From NCBI RefSeq assembly GCF_003732225.1, contig NZ_MOBJ01000010.1, positions 124,001-188,000 on the forward strand: DNA of 64,000 bases, read 5' to 3'. The position numbers and the translations under genes are program-made. Positions 57,503-64,000 of this stretch are shown here, piece after piece. Each line of letters begins with the position of its first letter. Position 1 is the first letter of the stretch. The notes beneath the pieces are model-generated. The model did not search any database. It was not told the origin of the DNA and saw only the letters and a program-made list of their open reading frames with translations. Source of the DNA: Pseudomonas brassicacearum. Lineage in GTDB: Bacteria; Pseudomonadota; Gammaproteobacteria; Pseudomonadales; Pseudomonadaceae.

Positions 57503-58111
57503 ATGCGGTGGTTTATGTTGTTTTTTTTACTGGTATTGTCTGGTGCTATCCGGGCCGGGGAGGTGTTTTTGATACCGGAAAACAATCCAAAGCCGCTTTA
57601 CCCCAGGGCGCTTCACAGAGCAGGGATTACCGGCGATGTGCGGGTCGGTTTTACCGTTCATGCCGATGGGTCAGTCAACAAGATCAATATTCTTCAAAGC
57701 GACCATCCAGATCTCGCCGAAGCGACCAAGGTCGCGATAGGGCAGTGGCGGTTCAAACCGTGGACGGTTGAAGGTGACAAACCAGCCGAACTGGAAATTA
57801 TTGCGCCGATGGTTTTTCTACTTGATGCACCGAATGGCATCAACCAGTGGCTCAAAGAGCTGAAATGCAGCGAGGTCAACAAGGGCCTTGTTGGTACCGT
57901 GGATTACCACTGGATCGATTTAGCTGCGTTTCATTACACCCGTGCTTATCTGTCGAATGGGTTTCCCCAAGGACAATTGTCGACAGAACAACGTCTGGCG
58001 ATGATCGCCAAACTGAATAGACGTGTGCCGAGTATTGCCAGGCAATGTCTGGAGTACCCAGCCTCCAGATACATGAGGTTGCTGCCGGAGGAGATTCGTA
58101 GGTTGCTTTAG
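57503..58111 (+). CDS. TonB C-terminal domain protein
   Basis: The 202-residue protein has a signal-like N-terminus (MRWFMLFFLLVLSGAIRAGE) and a TonB C-terminal domain: PKPLYPRALHRAGITGDVRV, then GFTVHADGSVNKINILQSDH and IGQWRFKPWTVEG. It lacks the Pro-rich spacer of normal TonB, so it probably is not the main energy transducer; the C-terminal half (about residues 115-202) has no clear family. ATG 57503 follows GGGAGTGG. A terminator follows. Its role is unknown. Confidence 0.82.
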   Translation: MRWFMLFFLLVLSGAIRAGEVFLIPENNPKPLYPRALHRAGITGDVRVGFTVHADGSVNKINILQSDHPDLAEATKVAIGQWRFKPWTVEGDKPAELEIIAPMVFLLDAPNGINQWLKELKCSEVNKGLVGTVDYHWIDLAAFHYTRAYLSNGFPQGQLSTEQRLAMIAKLNRRVPSIARQCLEYPASRYMRLLPEEIRRLL

Positions 58112-58120
58112 AGACAAAGT

Positions 58121-58160
58121 AAGCAGCGTCGCCGTCGACGGCGGTGACGCTGCTTTGTTT
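58121..58160 (+). terminator. Intrinsic terminator of the TonB-domain gene
   Basis: AAGCAGCGTC pairs with GACGCTGCTT with further pairing inside, followed by TGTTT. Convergent histidine phosphatase lies 77 bases beyond. Confidence 0.82.
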
Positions 58161-58236
58161 CAGACAGTGTAAAGCGATGAGGAATCAGCGAGCCTGCACC
58201 TGCACTTGAATGAAGCCTTGGTCGGTTTCTCTATAA

Positions 58237-58851
58237 TCAGCTGCCATCTCCGGGCAGCAGATGTTCCTGGACCTTCTGGCTATGGGATTCGACCAATTGC
58301 CCCTGGTCGTCGAAGCGCAACACGATCAGCCAGTTATAGACGTCCTCTGGCCAGGATTTCTGCCCGGTCAACGCTTGGCCATCGCCACCGAACGCTTCGA
58401 TCAAATTGTCGATATGCCCGTGATGCCAGGCGATCAATACGACCGAGGCCTGGTTCTTCTTGCCCAGCGATTTGACCAGTTTGTCGACTTCTTCATCGGC
58501 ATAGGGTTGCTCGATCGGAATGTGCAGGCGTTGCGACAGCGGTGTCAGGGTCAGCCGTGGTCGTGCGCTGGACTTGCTGTCGCTGGTGGCGATCAGTCGT
58601 TGCGGTACCAGGTTCTTGCCGCCCAGCTGCAGCGGGTTGAAATAGTGCGCATAAGCCTCAGCGCGCTGCTCGCCACGAGGGCTTAATCCTGTGCCCTGAT
58701 CGGGCTTTTCCGCGTGCCGGACGATCAGCACCGTGACATTTTTCAGGCCCTGAGCGGCCTTGTCACTCTGATTTGCCGGTGCCTGCGTTGAAGTCACCAG
58801 CGCAGGCAAGACAGCCAGACCCAATAACAATTTACGCAGCATCATGCTCAA
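58237..58851 (-). CDS. Exported histidine phosphatase
   Basis: A histidine phosphatase (phosphoglycerate mutase-like fold) of 204 residues with signal peptide (MSMMLRKLLLGLAVLPALVT, cut near STQAPANQ). The catalytic motif is VLIVRHAEKPDQGTGLS, with the second histidine in LIAWHHGHIDNL. The substrate is unknown; export suggests a periplasmic phosphatase. Two ATGs (58851 and 58845/58842) are possible starts. Confidence 0.85.
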   Translation of the reverse strand: MSMMLRKLLLGLAVLPALVTSTQAPANQSDKAAQGLKNVTVLIVRHAEKPDQGTGLSPRGEQRAEAYAHYFNPLQLGGKNLVPQRLIATSDSKSSARPRLTLTPLSQRLHIPIEQPYADEEVDKLVKSLGKKNQASVVLIAWHHGHIDNLIEAFGGDGQALTGQKSWPEDVYNWLIVLRFDDQGQLVESHSQKVQEHLLPGDGS

Positions 58852-58902
58852 CCTCCGTCCTGTGATGGGTAAACAGACTCGAAGCGTAGCAGGGAGTCTG
58901 GT

Positions 58903-59880
58903 TCACCGTACCTGCACCACCACCTTTCCAACGGCCTTGCGCTGGCCCAGATCATTGATGGCGTTGGCGGCCTGAGCCAGCGGATACACCTGCGACACCA
59001 GAGGCTTGAGCTTGCCTTCGGCGAACCAGCCAAACAGTTGCTGGAAGTTTGCGGCGTTGTCTTGCGGCTGGCGCTGGGCGAAGGAACCCCAGAACACGCC
59101 AACGACTGCGGCGCCTTTGAGCAGGGCGAGGTTTACCGGCAGTTCCGGGATGCGTCCGCTGGCGAAACCGACCACCAGCAGGCGACCGTTCCAGGCAATG
59201 GCGCGGATCGCCTGGTCGAACAGGTCGCCACCCACCGGGTCGTAGATCACGTCGGCACCGTTGCCGTCGGTCAGGCGTTTGATTTCGTCCTTGAGGTTGG
59301 CTTCGCTGTAATTAATCAGCTCGTCGGCGCCGGCAGCCTTGGCCACCGCGAGTTTCTCGGCGCTGCTGGCGGCAGCGATGACCCGGGCGCCCAGGGCTTT
59401 ACCGATTTCCACGGCGGCCAGGCCCACACCACCCGAAGCGCCGAGCACCAGCAGGGTTTCCCCCGGTTGCAGGTTGCCACGCTGTTTCAGCGCGTGCATC
59501 GACGTGCCGTAGGTCATGCTGAACGCGGCGGCGGTGTTGAAGTCCATGGACGGCGGGATGGGCAGTACGTTGTAGCCCGGCACCGCGACTTGCTCGGCAA
59601 AACTGCCCCATCCGGTCAGTGCCATGACCCGGTCACCGACCTTGAGGTGGCTGACCTTTTCGCCCACCGCGCTCACCACTCCAGCGGCTTCACCGCCCGG
59701 CGAAAACGGGAAGGGTGGCTTGAACTGGTATTTCCCCTCGATGATCAGCGTGTCCGGGAAGTTCACCCCGGCCGCATGCACGTCCAGCAGGATTTCGTTC
59801 TTCTTGGCGGCAGGACTGGCGACTTCTTCCAGCACCAGCGATTCGGCAGGGCCGAAGGCTTTGCACAGCACGGCTTTCAT
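58903..59880 (-). CDS. NADPH:quinone oxidoreductase family protein
   Basis: A medium-chain reductase of the quinone oxidoreductase family, 325 residues, without the structural zinc cysteines. It starts MKAVLCKAFGPAESLVLEEV; GVNFPDTLIIEGKYQFKPPF and the NADPH-binding LVLGASGGVGLAAVEIGKA are typical. The electron acceptor is unknown. I chose ATG 59880 because the 44-residue upstream extension is not family-like. It lies beside the divergent FliL-like gene. Confidence 0.9.
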   Translation of the reverse strand: MKAVLCKAFGPAESLVLEEVASPAAKKNEILLDVHAAGVNFPDTLIIEGKYQFKPPFPFSPGGEAAGVVSAVGEKVSHLKVGDRVMALTGWGSFAEQVAVPGYNVLPIPPSMDFNTAAAFSMTYGTSMHALKQRGNLQPGETLLVLGASGGVGLAAVEIGKALGARVIAAASSAEKLAVAKAAGADELINYSEANLKDEIKRLTDGNGADVIYDPVGGDLFDQAIRAIAWNGRLLVVGFASGRIPELPVNLALLKGAAVVGVFWGSFAQRQPQDNAANFQQLFGWFAEGKLKPLVSQVYPLAQAANAINDLGQRKAVGKVVVQVR

Positions 59881-60031
59881 CAGGGCTATTCCTTTGGGAG
59901 TGATGGCCGATAAGTGTAGGTGTGTGAGTCGACGGGTCAACGAGCATGCCCGACCCTGATAGTCAGCCATAAGCTTTGTGCTTGGGCTGCGGGTCGCTAT
60001 GCTAGGCCGCAAACCGGATTAGGAGCGAATT

Positions 60032-60439
60032 GTGAAAGCGTGGATCATGTTGATGCTGGCCCTGTCTCTGCCTGTGGCAGCGATGGCCGAGGAAGCCAAA
60101 GAAGGCGAAGCGCCGAAAGTCAGCTATATCAGCCTGACCCCACCGTTCGTGGGTAACTACGGGCTGGATGGCACCCCGAAGCTCAAGGTCTACAAAGCTG
60201 ATGTGGCGTTGCGGGTAACCGGTGACGAAGCGGTCAAGGCGGTGAAGGCCAACGAGCCGTTGATCCGCAATCAGCTGGTGGCGCTGTTCGCCCAGCAAAC
60301 CACTGAAACCATGAGCAACGTCGAAGCGAAAGAGAAGTTGCGTCAGGAAGCCTTGAAGCAGACCCAGCAAGTGATGAATGACGAAACCGGCAAACCGGTG
60401 GTTGACGACCTGTTGTTCAACAACCTGATCATCCAGTAA
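60032..60439 (+). CDS. FliL-like flagellar basal body-associated family protein
   Basis: The 135-residue protein has an N-terminal signal (KAWIMLMLALSLPVAAMAEE) and a FliL-like periplasmic domain (KLKVYKADVALRVTGDEAVK, with RNQLVALFAQQTTETMSNVE and DDLLFNNLIIQ). It is outside the flagellar genes and lacks the long membrane anchor, so it is a paralogue rather than FliL proper. GTG start 60032 follows AGGAG with a 6-base gap. A REPIN follows. Confidence 0.82.
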   Translation: MKAWIMLMLALSLPVAAMAEEAKEGEAPKVSYISLTPPFVGNYGLDGTPKLKVYKADVALRVTGDEAVKAVKANEPLIRNQLVALFAQQTTETMSNVEAKEKLRQEALKQTQQVMNDETGKPVVDDLLFNNLIIQ

Positions 60440-60464
60440 GTCCTTCGCTGTTCGGGCGGCCCTC

Positions 60465-60557
60465 ATCGCGAGCAAGCTCGCTCCCACACTGAAACGGTGT
60501 CAGTCCACAGTATTGTGAACGGCACTAATCCCCTGTGGGAGCGAGCTTGCTCGCGAT
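60465..60557. repeat. REPIN, TGTGGGAGCGAGCTTGCTCGC type
   Basis: Inverted REP pair at 60465-60488 and 60534-60557 with a 45-bp spacer, between the convergent FliL-like and EVE genes. Confidence 0.92.
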
Positions 60558-60582
60558 AGCATTTGTGCAGTCGCCGCATTAC

Positions 60583-61035
60583 TCACGAACGCAACACCAA
60601 CACCGCAGCCCATTGCTCGGCCGTCACCGGCATCACCGATAGTCGTGAGCCTTTCTGCACCAACGGCATTTCTGCCAGCGCCGTTTGCTGCTTCAGATAG
60701 TCGAGCTTCAGCACCTTGCCAAACGTCTCGATATGGGCGACGTCGATCGCGCTCCAGGCATTTTTCTCGGGCGTGGCCTTCGGGTCGAAATAAACACTCT
60801 CCGGCTCCAGCGCCGTCGGGTCCGGATACGCCGCTTCAATGATTCGCCCGATCCCGGCGATGCCCGGCTCGGGGCAGCTGGAGTGATAAAAGAAAAACTC
60901 GTCGCCGACCGCCATGGCCCGCAGAAAGTTGCGTGCCTGATAGTTGCGAACACCGTCCCAGCGGGCTTCGCCGAGCTTCTCCAGGCCTTTGATCGAGAGC
61001 TCGTCGGGCTCGGATTTCATAAGCCAATAGGCCAT
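60583..61035 (-). CDS. EVE domain-containing protein
   Basis: The 150-residue protein is a single EVE (PUA-like) domain, thymocyte nuclear protein type: MAYWLMKSEPDELSIKGLEK at the start, RWDGVRNYQARNFLRAMAVG, then FFYHSSCPEPGIAGIGRIIE and the C-terminal KGSRLSVMPVTAEQW. EVE domains recognise modified bases in nucleic acids; the target here is unknown. It is the usual neighbour of fau and the small membrane protein in Pseudomonas. Confidence 0.9.
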   Translation of the reverse strand: MAYWLMKSEPDELSIKGLEKLGEARWDGVRNYQARNFLRAMAVGDEFFFYHSSCPEPGIAGIGRIIEAAYPDPTALEPESVYFDPKATPEKNAWSAIDVAHIETFGKVLKLDYLKQQTALAEMPLVQKGSRLSVMPVTAEQWAAVLVLRS

Positions 61036-61233
61036 CTTTTTTGCTCCGAAAGCGGTGGCCGGAAAAGGTGCCCGGCAATTTTATGACAAACCGACGGTCG
61101 GTTGACGCCAGCGTTTGCGTGTCGCTTCACGTTACCGCAAAATGCCGGACTTTTAAGCGAGACGCGGCAAGCACGGCCTATTTCGGCAACCGTTGCTGTC
61201 ATCGTGTGCGACATGCCTTGAGGGGGGCAATCG

Positions 61234-61395
61234 ATGAAACGCAAACCGGATTTACTGTGGATTTTAGTCATTGTGTTCGGCCTGGGCGTCGTAACCACGG
61301 GTTATGCGCAAAGCCTGTGGGCGAACAAGACCGATGCGCCGATCGAAGTCGCGCAACTGCAACAGCAACAACATCTAAAGCCGCACAAGCGCTAA
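61234..61395 (+). CDS. Small single-pass membrane protein
   Basis: A 53-residue frame with a good ribosome binding site (GAGGGGGG before ATG 61234). It reads MKRKPDLLWILVIVFGLGVV, then TTGYAQSLWANKTDAPIEVA, and ends in a Gln/His/Lys tail. One membrane segment (about residues 7-24) follows a basic start, so the C-terminus should face the periplasm. I do not know a function. It is divergent from the EVE gene and convergent to fau, whose stop lies 44 bases beyond. Confidence 0.7.
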   Translation: MKRKPDLLWILVIVFGLGVVTTGYAQSLWANKTDAPIEVAQLQQQQHLKPHKR

Positions 61396-61438
61396 AACCG
61401 AAGCAAGCGACGCCGCTGATGGCGGTGGCGTCTGAAGT

Positions 61439-62050
61439 CTAGCCTGCGAAATACCACTTCCTGTCAGTCACCGTTCCTTGCAACGGTACATCCCAGCTCG
61501 CTTGAGCCAGTTTTTCGACTTGCTGACATTCATGGGCCAGACCCAGCAGCGTCGGCTTGCGCCAGTTTTTGCGGCGCGCCAGATAGGCCAGGCTGCGATC
61601 ATAGAAACCGCCGCCCATTCCCAGGCGTCCACCGTGTTCGTCAAAACCGACCAACGGCAACAACACCAGGTCCAGTGCCCAGACCTTGCGTTGCCTGGCC
61701 TGGTTGACCCGTGGTTCGAGAATGCGAAAGCGGTTGGGCCGCAGCTTTTCGCCGGGGCGAATCCGCTGGAAGACCATCTTGGTCCGCGGCCAGGCACTGA
61801 GTACCGGCAGATAGGTCGCCTTACCCCGGCGTTGAGCGGCACGCAGCAGCAGGCGCGGGTCGATTTCACCGTCGGTGGGCAGGTACAGGGAAATGTGTTT
61901 GGCGCGGCGAAACAGCGGATGCTGCGCCAATTGCCGATACAGCCCGCGTGCGGCCTGGCGTTGCTCGCAGTGCGAGAGTGCGCGACGGGCCTTGCGCAGC
62001 ATGCGTCGAAGTTGCGGGCGGGAAAGCGGCGCAGGTTCGGTCATCGTCAT
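61439..62050 (-). CDS. fau: 5-formyltetrahydrofolate cyclo-ligase
   Basis: Fau (YgfA) uses ATP to turn 5-formyl-THF into methenyl-THF. The 203-residue protein has the family RRMLRKARRALSHCEQRQAA, then HISLYLPTDGEIDPRLLLRA, and the signature VLLPLVGFDEHGGRLGMGGG with FYDRSLAYL. ATG 62050 gives the usual start MTMTEPAPLSRPQLRR. It lies directly downstream of 6S RNA on the same strand, the conserved zapA-ssrS-fau order. Confidence 0.94.
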   Translation of the reverse strand: MTMTEPAPLSRPQLRRMLRKARRALSHCEQRQAARGLYRQLAQHPLFRRAKHISLYLPTDGEIDPRLLLRAAQRRGKATYLPVLSAWPRTKMVFQRIRPGEKLRPNRFRILEPRVNQARQRKVWALDLVLLPLVGFDEHGGRLGMGGGFYDRSLAYLARRKNWRKPTLLGLAHECQQVEKLAQASWDVPLQGTVTDRKWYFAG

Positions 62051-62091
62051 GGGCTGTTCGAGTGTCGAGGGCAGCAGATTGATGCCTTCGT

Positions 62092-62125
62092 AAAAAGCCG
62101 ATGCCAGCAAAAACTGGCATCGGCT
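62092..62125 (-). terminator. 6S RNA terminator
   Basis: AGCCGATGCCAG (62096-62107) pairs perfectly with CTGGCATCGGCT (62114-62125) around a 6-base loop. On the minus strand it is followed by TTTT, so it closes the 6S transcript; read-through would reach fau. Confidence 0.88.
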
Positions 62126-62309
62126 TGAATCAGGCTCCCCGGATGAACCGCTGTCGACTTAGCCCTTGAACCCGAAAGTTCAAGGTGGAAGATGCAGTAG
62201 ACCTTAAGGCTTTCCGTCTAGCGGACATGCACACCGGCCCAACGTGCAACTTCCAGGGTAGTGCGAATCGGCTCAGGGACATCGCCAACTGGCAAGCACC
62301 CCAGGGAGT
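62092..62309 (-). ncRNA. ssrS: 6S RNA with its promoter-side 5' end and terminator
   Basis: 6S RNA binds sigma-70 RNA polymerase and down-regulates it in stationary phase. The 290-base gap between zapA and fau holds a structured RNA on the minus strand. Its promoter shows TATACT at 62321-62316, so transcription should begin near 62309. The 5' part reads CTCCCTGGGGTGCTTGCCAG, followed by GATGTCCCTGAGCCGAT; the 3' part, CCGGGGAGCC, can pair with CTCC of the 5' end to make the closing stem. The mature RNA probably ends near 62128, before the terminator hairpin. Position between zapA and fau is the conserved locus. Confidence 0.82.
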
Positions 62310-62340
62310 GGCGCGAGTATACCGCAACCACCCTCAGGAA

Positions 62341-62658
62341 TCAGCCCTTGCTGACATCCGTATCGGTGGCGAGCACCAGATCCACGCGTTCGAGCAGATC
62401 GCGCACCTGCTCGCGAGTCGAGCCGCTGGCCTGCACATCAGGACGTTCCTGGGTGTGCAACAGATCGTGAGTGATGTTCAGCGCGGCCATCACGGCGATA
62501 CGATCGGCGCCGATGACTTTGCCGCTGCTGCGGATCTCGCGCATTTTGCCGTCCAGGTAACGGGCGGCGCTCACCAGGTTGCTGCGCTCTTCCTGGGGGC
62601 AAATGATCGAGTACTCTTTATCGAGGATCTGCACGGTAACGCTATTGCTTGAACTCAT
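62341..62658 (-). CDS. zapA: Cell division protein ZapA
   Basis: ZapA bundles FtsZ filaments at the division site. The 105-residue protein starts MSSSNSVTVQILDKEYSIIC and has CPQEERSNLVSAARYLDGKM and RIAVMAALNITHDLLH, all family traits; the C-terminal coiled coil is shorter here and ends LVLATDTDVSKG. Its start overlaps the stop of the ZapB-like gene by 4 bases; 6S RNA follows. Confidence 0.95.
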   Translation of the reverse strand: MSSSNSVTVQILDKEYSIICPQEERSNLVSAARYLDGKMREIRSSGKVIGADRIAVMAALNITHDLLHTQERPDVQASGSTREQVRDLLERVDLVLATDTDVSKG

Positions 62659-62864
62659 GAGTCTTGCTCCAGGGCTTTGAGGCGCGAAATCATCGATTCG
62701 ACCTTACGCCGGGCGATTTCGTTTTTTTCAATGAGATGAGCGCGTTCCTCGCGCCAGGTCTTTTCCTGAGCTAATAAGAGTCCGTTTTGGCTCTTAAGTT
62801 GCTCGACTCGGGCAATTAGCAGCTCGAGTCTGGCCATCAGCGCTTGCAGGTCGTTGTCTTCCAT
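62655..62864 (-). CDS. TIGR02449 family (ZapB-like) protein
   Basis: A 69-residue coiled-coil protein (MEDNDLQALMARLELLIARV, then EQLKSQNGLLLAQEKTWREE) of the TIGR02449 type, which is similar to ZapB. ATG 62864 gives the usual start; the longer frame from 62966 lacks support. Its overlap with zapA supports a shared role in Z-ring assembly, by inference. Confidence 0.86.
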   Translation of the reverse strand: MEDNDLQALMARLELLIARVEQLKSQNGLLLAQEKTWREERAHLIEKNEIARRKVESMISRLKALEQDS

Positions 62865-62991
62865 AGTGTTCCACGGGATTTGTCTGATGGGCGGTAACTG
62901 GCGGACAGCCTTTAATAGTCTTGGCGAGTCTGTCGATGTAGGATACAAGGCCTTCATTCTAGACATAGCGCCGTCTGGCGCCTAGCTGCCC

Positions 62992-63549
62992 ATGACCATT
63001 CAGAATTCCCCGTATAACGCCTTCGCCACCCTGCTGAGCTCCAGCGGCCATCCTTGCTCCCCTGCCGAGCTTCACGGCGTGCTGCTGGGCCGCAGTTGCA
63101 CCGGTGTCGGCTTTGATGCCGACACCTGGTTGGCTGACGTCGCCGAGCTGCTGGAAACCGAACCGGCCGATAACGTACGCAACGCGCTGATCGGCCTGCA
63201 AGAAATGGTCAAGGGCGAGTTGACGGGCGACGACGTCACCGTGGTCCTGTTACTGCCGACCGACGACGCGCCGCTCACCGAACGTGCCGCTGCGCTGGGC
63301 CAATGGTGCCAGGGCTTCCTCCACGGCTTCGGCGTGAACGCGGGCGGCCTGGAACTGAGCAAAGATGCCCAGGAAGTGCTGCAAGACCTCGCCGCCATCG
63401 CTCAGGTGCAAGATGCCCTGGAAGAATCCGAAGACGGCGAAGGCGACTACATGGAAGTGATGGAATACCTGCGCGTCGCGCCATTGCTGCTGTTCGCCGA
63501 GACCAAGAAACCGGCGCAAGCCGCTGCTGCCAAACCTTCTCTGCACTGA
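62992..63549 (+). CDS. YgfB/YecA family protein (UPF0149)
   Basis: A 185-residue UPF0149 (YgfB) protein, helical. It starts [20 protein letters not shown] with [17 protein letters not shown], then has [20 protein letters not shown] and a C-terminal [19 protein letters not shown]. In P. aeruginosa YgfB affects beta-lactam tolerance through ampDh3; whether this copy does is inference. pepP follows 27 bases later on the same strand. Confidence 0.92.
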   Translation: MTIQNSPYNAFATLLSSSGHPCSPAELHGVLLGRSCTGVGFDADTWLADVAELLETEPADNVRNALIGLQEMVKGELTGDDVTVVLLLPTDDAPLTERAAALGQWCQGFLHGFGVNAGGLELSKDAQEVLQDLAAIAQVQDALEESEDGEGDYMEVMEYLRVAPLLLFAETKKPAQAAAAKPSLH

Positions 63550-63576
63550 TCGTTTGTAAGGGACTTCCATCTGCCC

Positions 63577-64000
63577 ATGATTCATATCCCTAAATCGGAA
63601 TACACCCGCCGCCGCAAGGCGTTGATGGCGCAGATGGAACCCAACAGCATCGCAATCCTGCCGGCCGCCGCCGTGGCGATCCGCAACCGCGACGTCGAGC
63701 ACGTTTACCGTCAGGACAGCGACTTCCAGTACCTGAGCGGTTTTCCCGAGCCTCAGGCGGTCATCGTATTGATGCCCGGCCGTGAGCATGGCGAATACAT
63801 TCTGTTCTGCCGTGAACGCAACGCCGAACGCGAACTGTGGGACGGCCTGCGTGCCGGGCAGGAAGGCGCGATCCGCGATTTCGGTGCCGACGACGCCTTT
63901 CCGATCACCGACATCGACGACATCCTGCCGGGCCTGATCGAAGGCCGTGACCGGGTCTATTCGGCCATGGGCAGCAACCCCGAATTCGATCGTCACCTGA
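63577..64000 (+). CDS. pepP: Xaa-Pro aminopeptidase PepP, 3' end cut by window edge
   Basis: PepP removes N-terminal residues before proline. Only the first 141 residues are present: the start MIHIPKSEYTRRRKALMAQM and the non-catalytic N-terminal domain (VYRQDSDFQYLSGFPEPQAV, then ILFCRERNAERELWDGLRAG) match the family. The metal-binding catalytic domain lies to the right of the window. It is the second gene of ygfB-pepP, normally followed by ubiH. Confidence 0.94.
   Translation, partial: MIHIPKSEYTRRRKALMAQMEPNSIAILPAAAVAIRNRDVEHVYRQDSDFQYLSGFPEPQAVIVLMPGREHGEYILFCRERNAERELWDGLRAGQEGAIRDFGADDAFPITDIDDILPGLIEGRDRVYSAMGSNPEFDRHL

Overview
The window looks like a chromosomal segment of a Pseudomonas of the P. 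fluorescens group. The evidence is GC-rich core genes in the order known from Pseudomonas (comM-ubiK-glnK-amtB, cyaA to xerC, argH/algR-hemCDXY, algQ/algP, hemB-ppk-ppx, trxA-rho-ubiD, glpT, zapA-6S RNA-fau, pepP), Pseudomonas-only families such as SutA, AlgP and TIGR02647, and two families of REP palindromes typical of that group. Most of the window is ordinary housekeeping DNA. Accessory DNA is concentrated at the left end.

Layout. 1-1213: the 3' part of an AT-rich three-Cys-motif partner (TcmP-like) gene that runs off the left edge. 1420-4288: comM and ubiK, separated by about 1.1 kb of accessory debris: a 196-bp element with perfect 21-bp inverted ends and a truncated BRO-family antirepressor pseudogene. 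4359-6453: glnK-amtB behind a readable sigma-54 promoter with two NtrC sites 33 bp apart. 6626-9959 and on to 12238: yjbQ, sutA, then the minus-strand lptM-lysA-dapF-DUF484-xerC-yigB operon. 12477-16557: cyaY, DUF1289, rnk and convergent cyaA. 16745-19753: small conserved proteins, a GST and argH. 20259-25234: algR-hemC-hemD-hemX-hemY, with no algZ/fimS kinase gene beside algR. 25465-31909: dsbB, algQ, an FKBP, algP, a TIGR02444 protein, an ABC-F ATPase and a LysE exporter.

31973-35125: a minus-strand envelope lipoprotein cluster (COG3014, YcfL, LpoB, CsgG/LpoB-like). 35434-40642: a cytochrome c-FTR1 iron permease fusion, DUF188, elbB, a sterol-desaturase-type hydroxylase and a DedA protein. 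40777-45799: hemB-ppk behind a good Pho box, with convergent ppx. 45998-49828: a polar amino acid ABC transporter with a divergent GntR regulator. 49949-54371: trxA, rho, and ubiD overlapping a ferredoxin-type reductase. 54368-60439: an outer-membrane protein, chaC, glpT, a TonB-domain protein, a histidine phosphatase, a quinone oxidoreductase and a FliL-like protein. 60583-64000: an EVE-domain protein, a small membrane protein, fau, 6S RNA, zapA, a ZapB-like protein, ygfB and the 5' part of pepP.

How the genes work together: nitrogen sensing (NtrC, GlnK, AmtB), phosphate and polyphosphate (Pho box, Ppk, Ppx), haem synthesis (hemB, hemCD, hemXY), lysine/peptidoglycan precursor supply (lysA, dapF), and envelope assembly (LptM, LpoB). 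I found no CRISPR array, tRNA, rRNA or complete insertion sequence. I did not find a complete new system. The best leads are the TcmP edge gene, the comM-ubiK insertion site, the regulatory sites of glnK and hemB, and the orphan state of algR.
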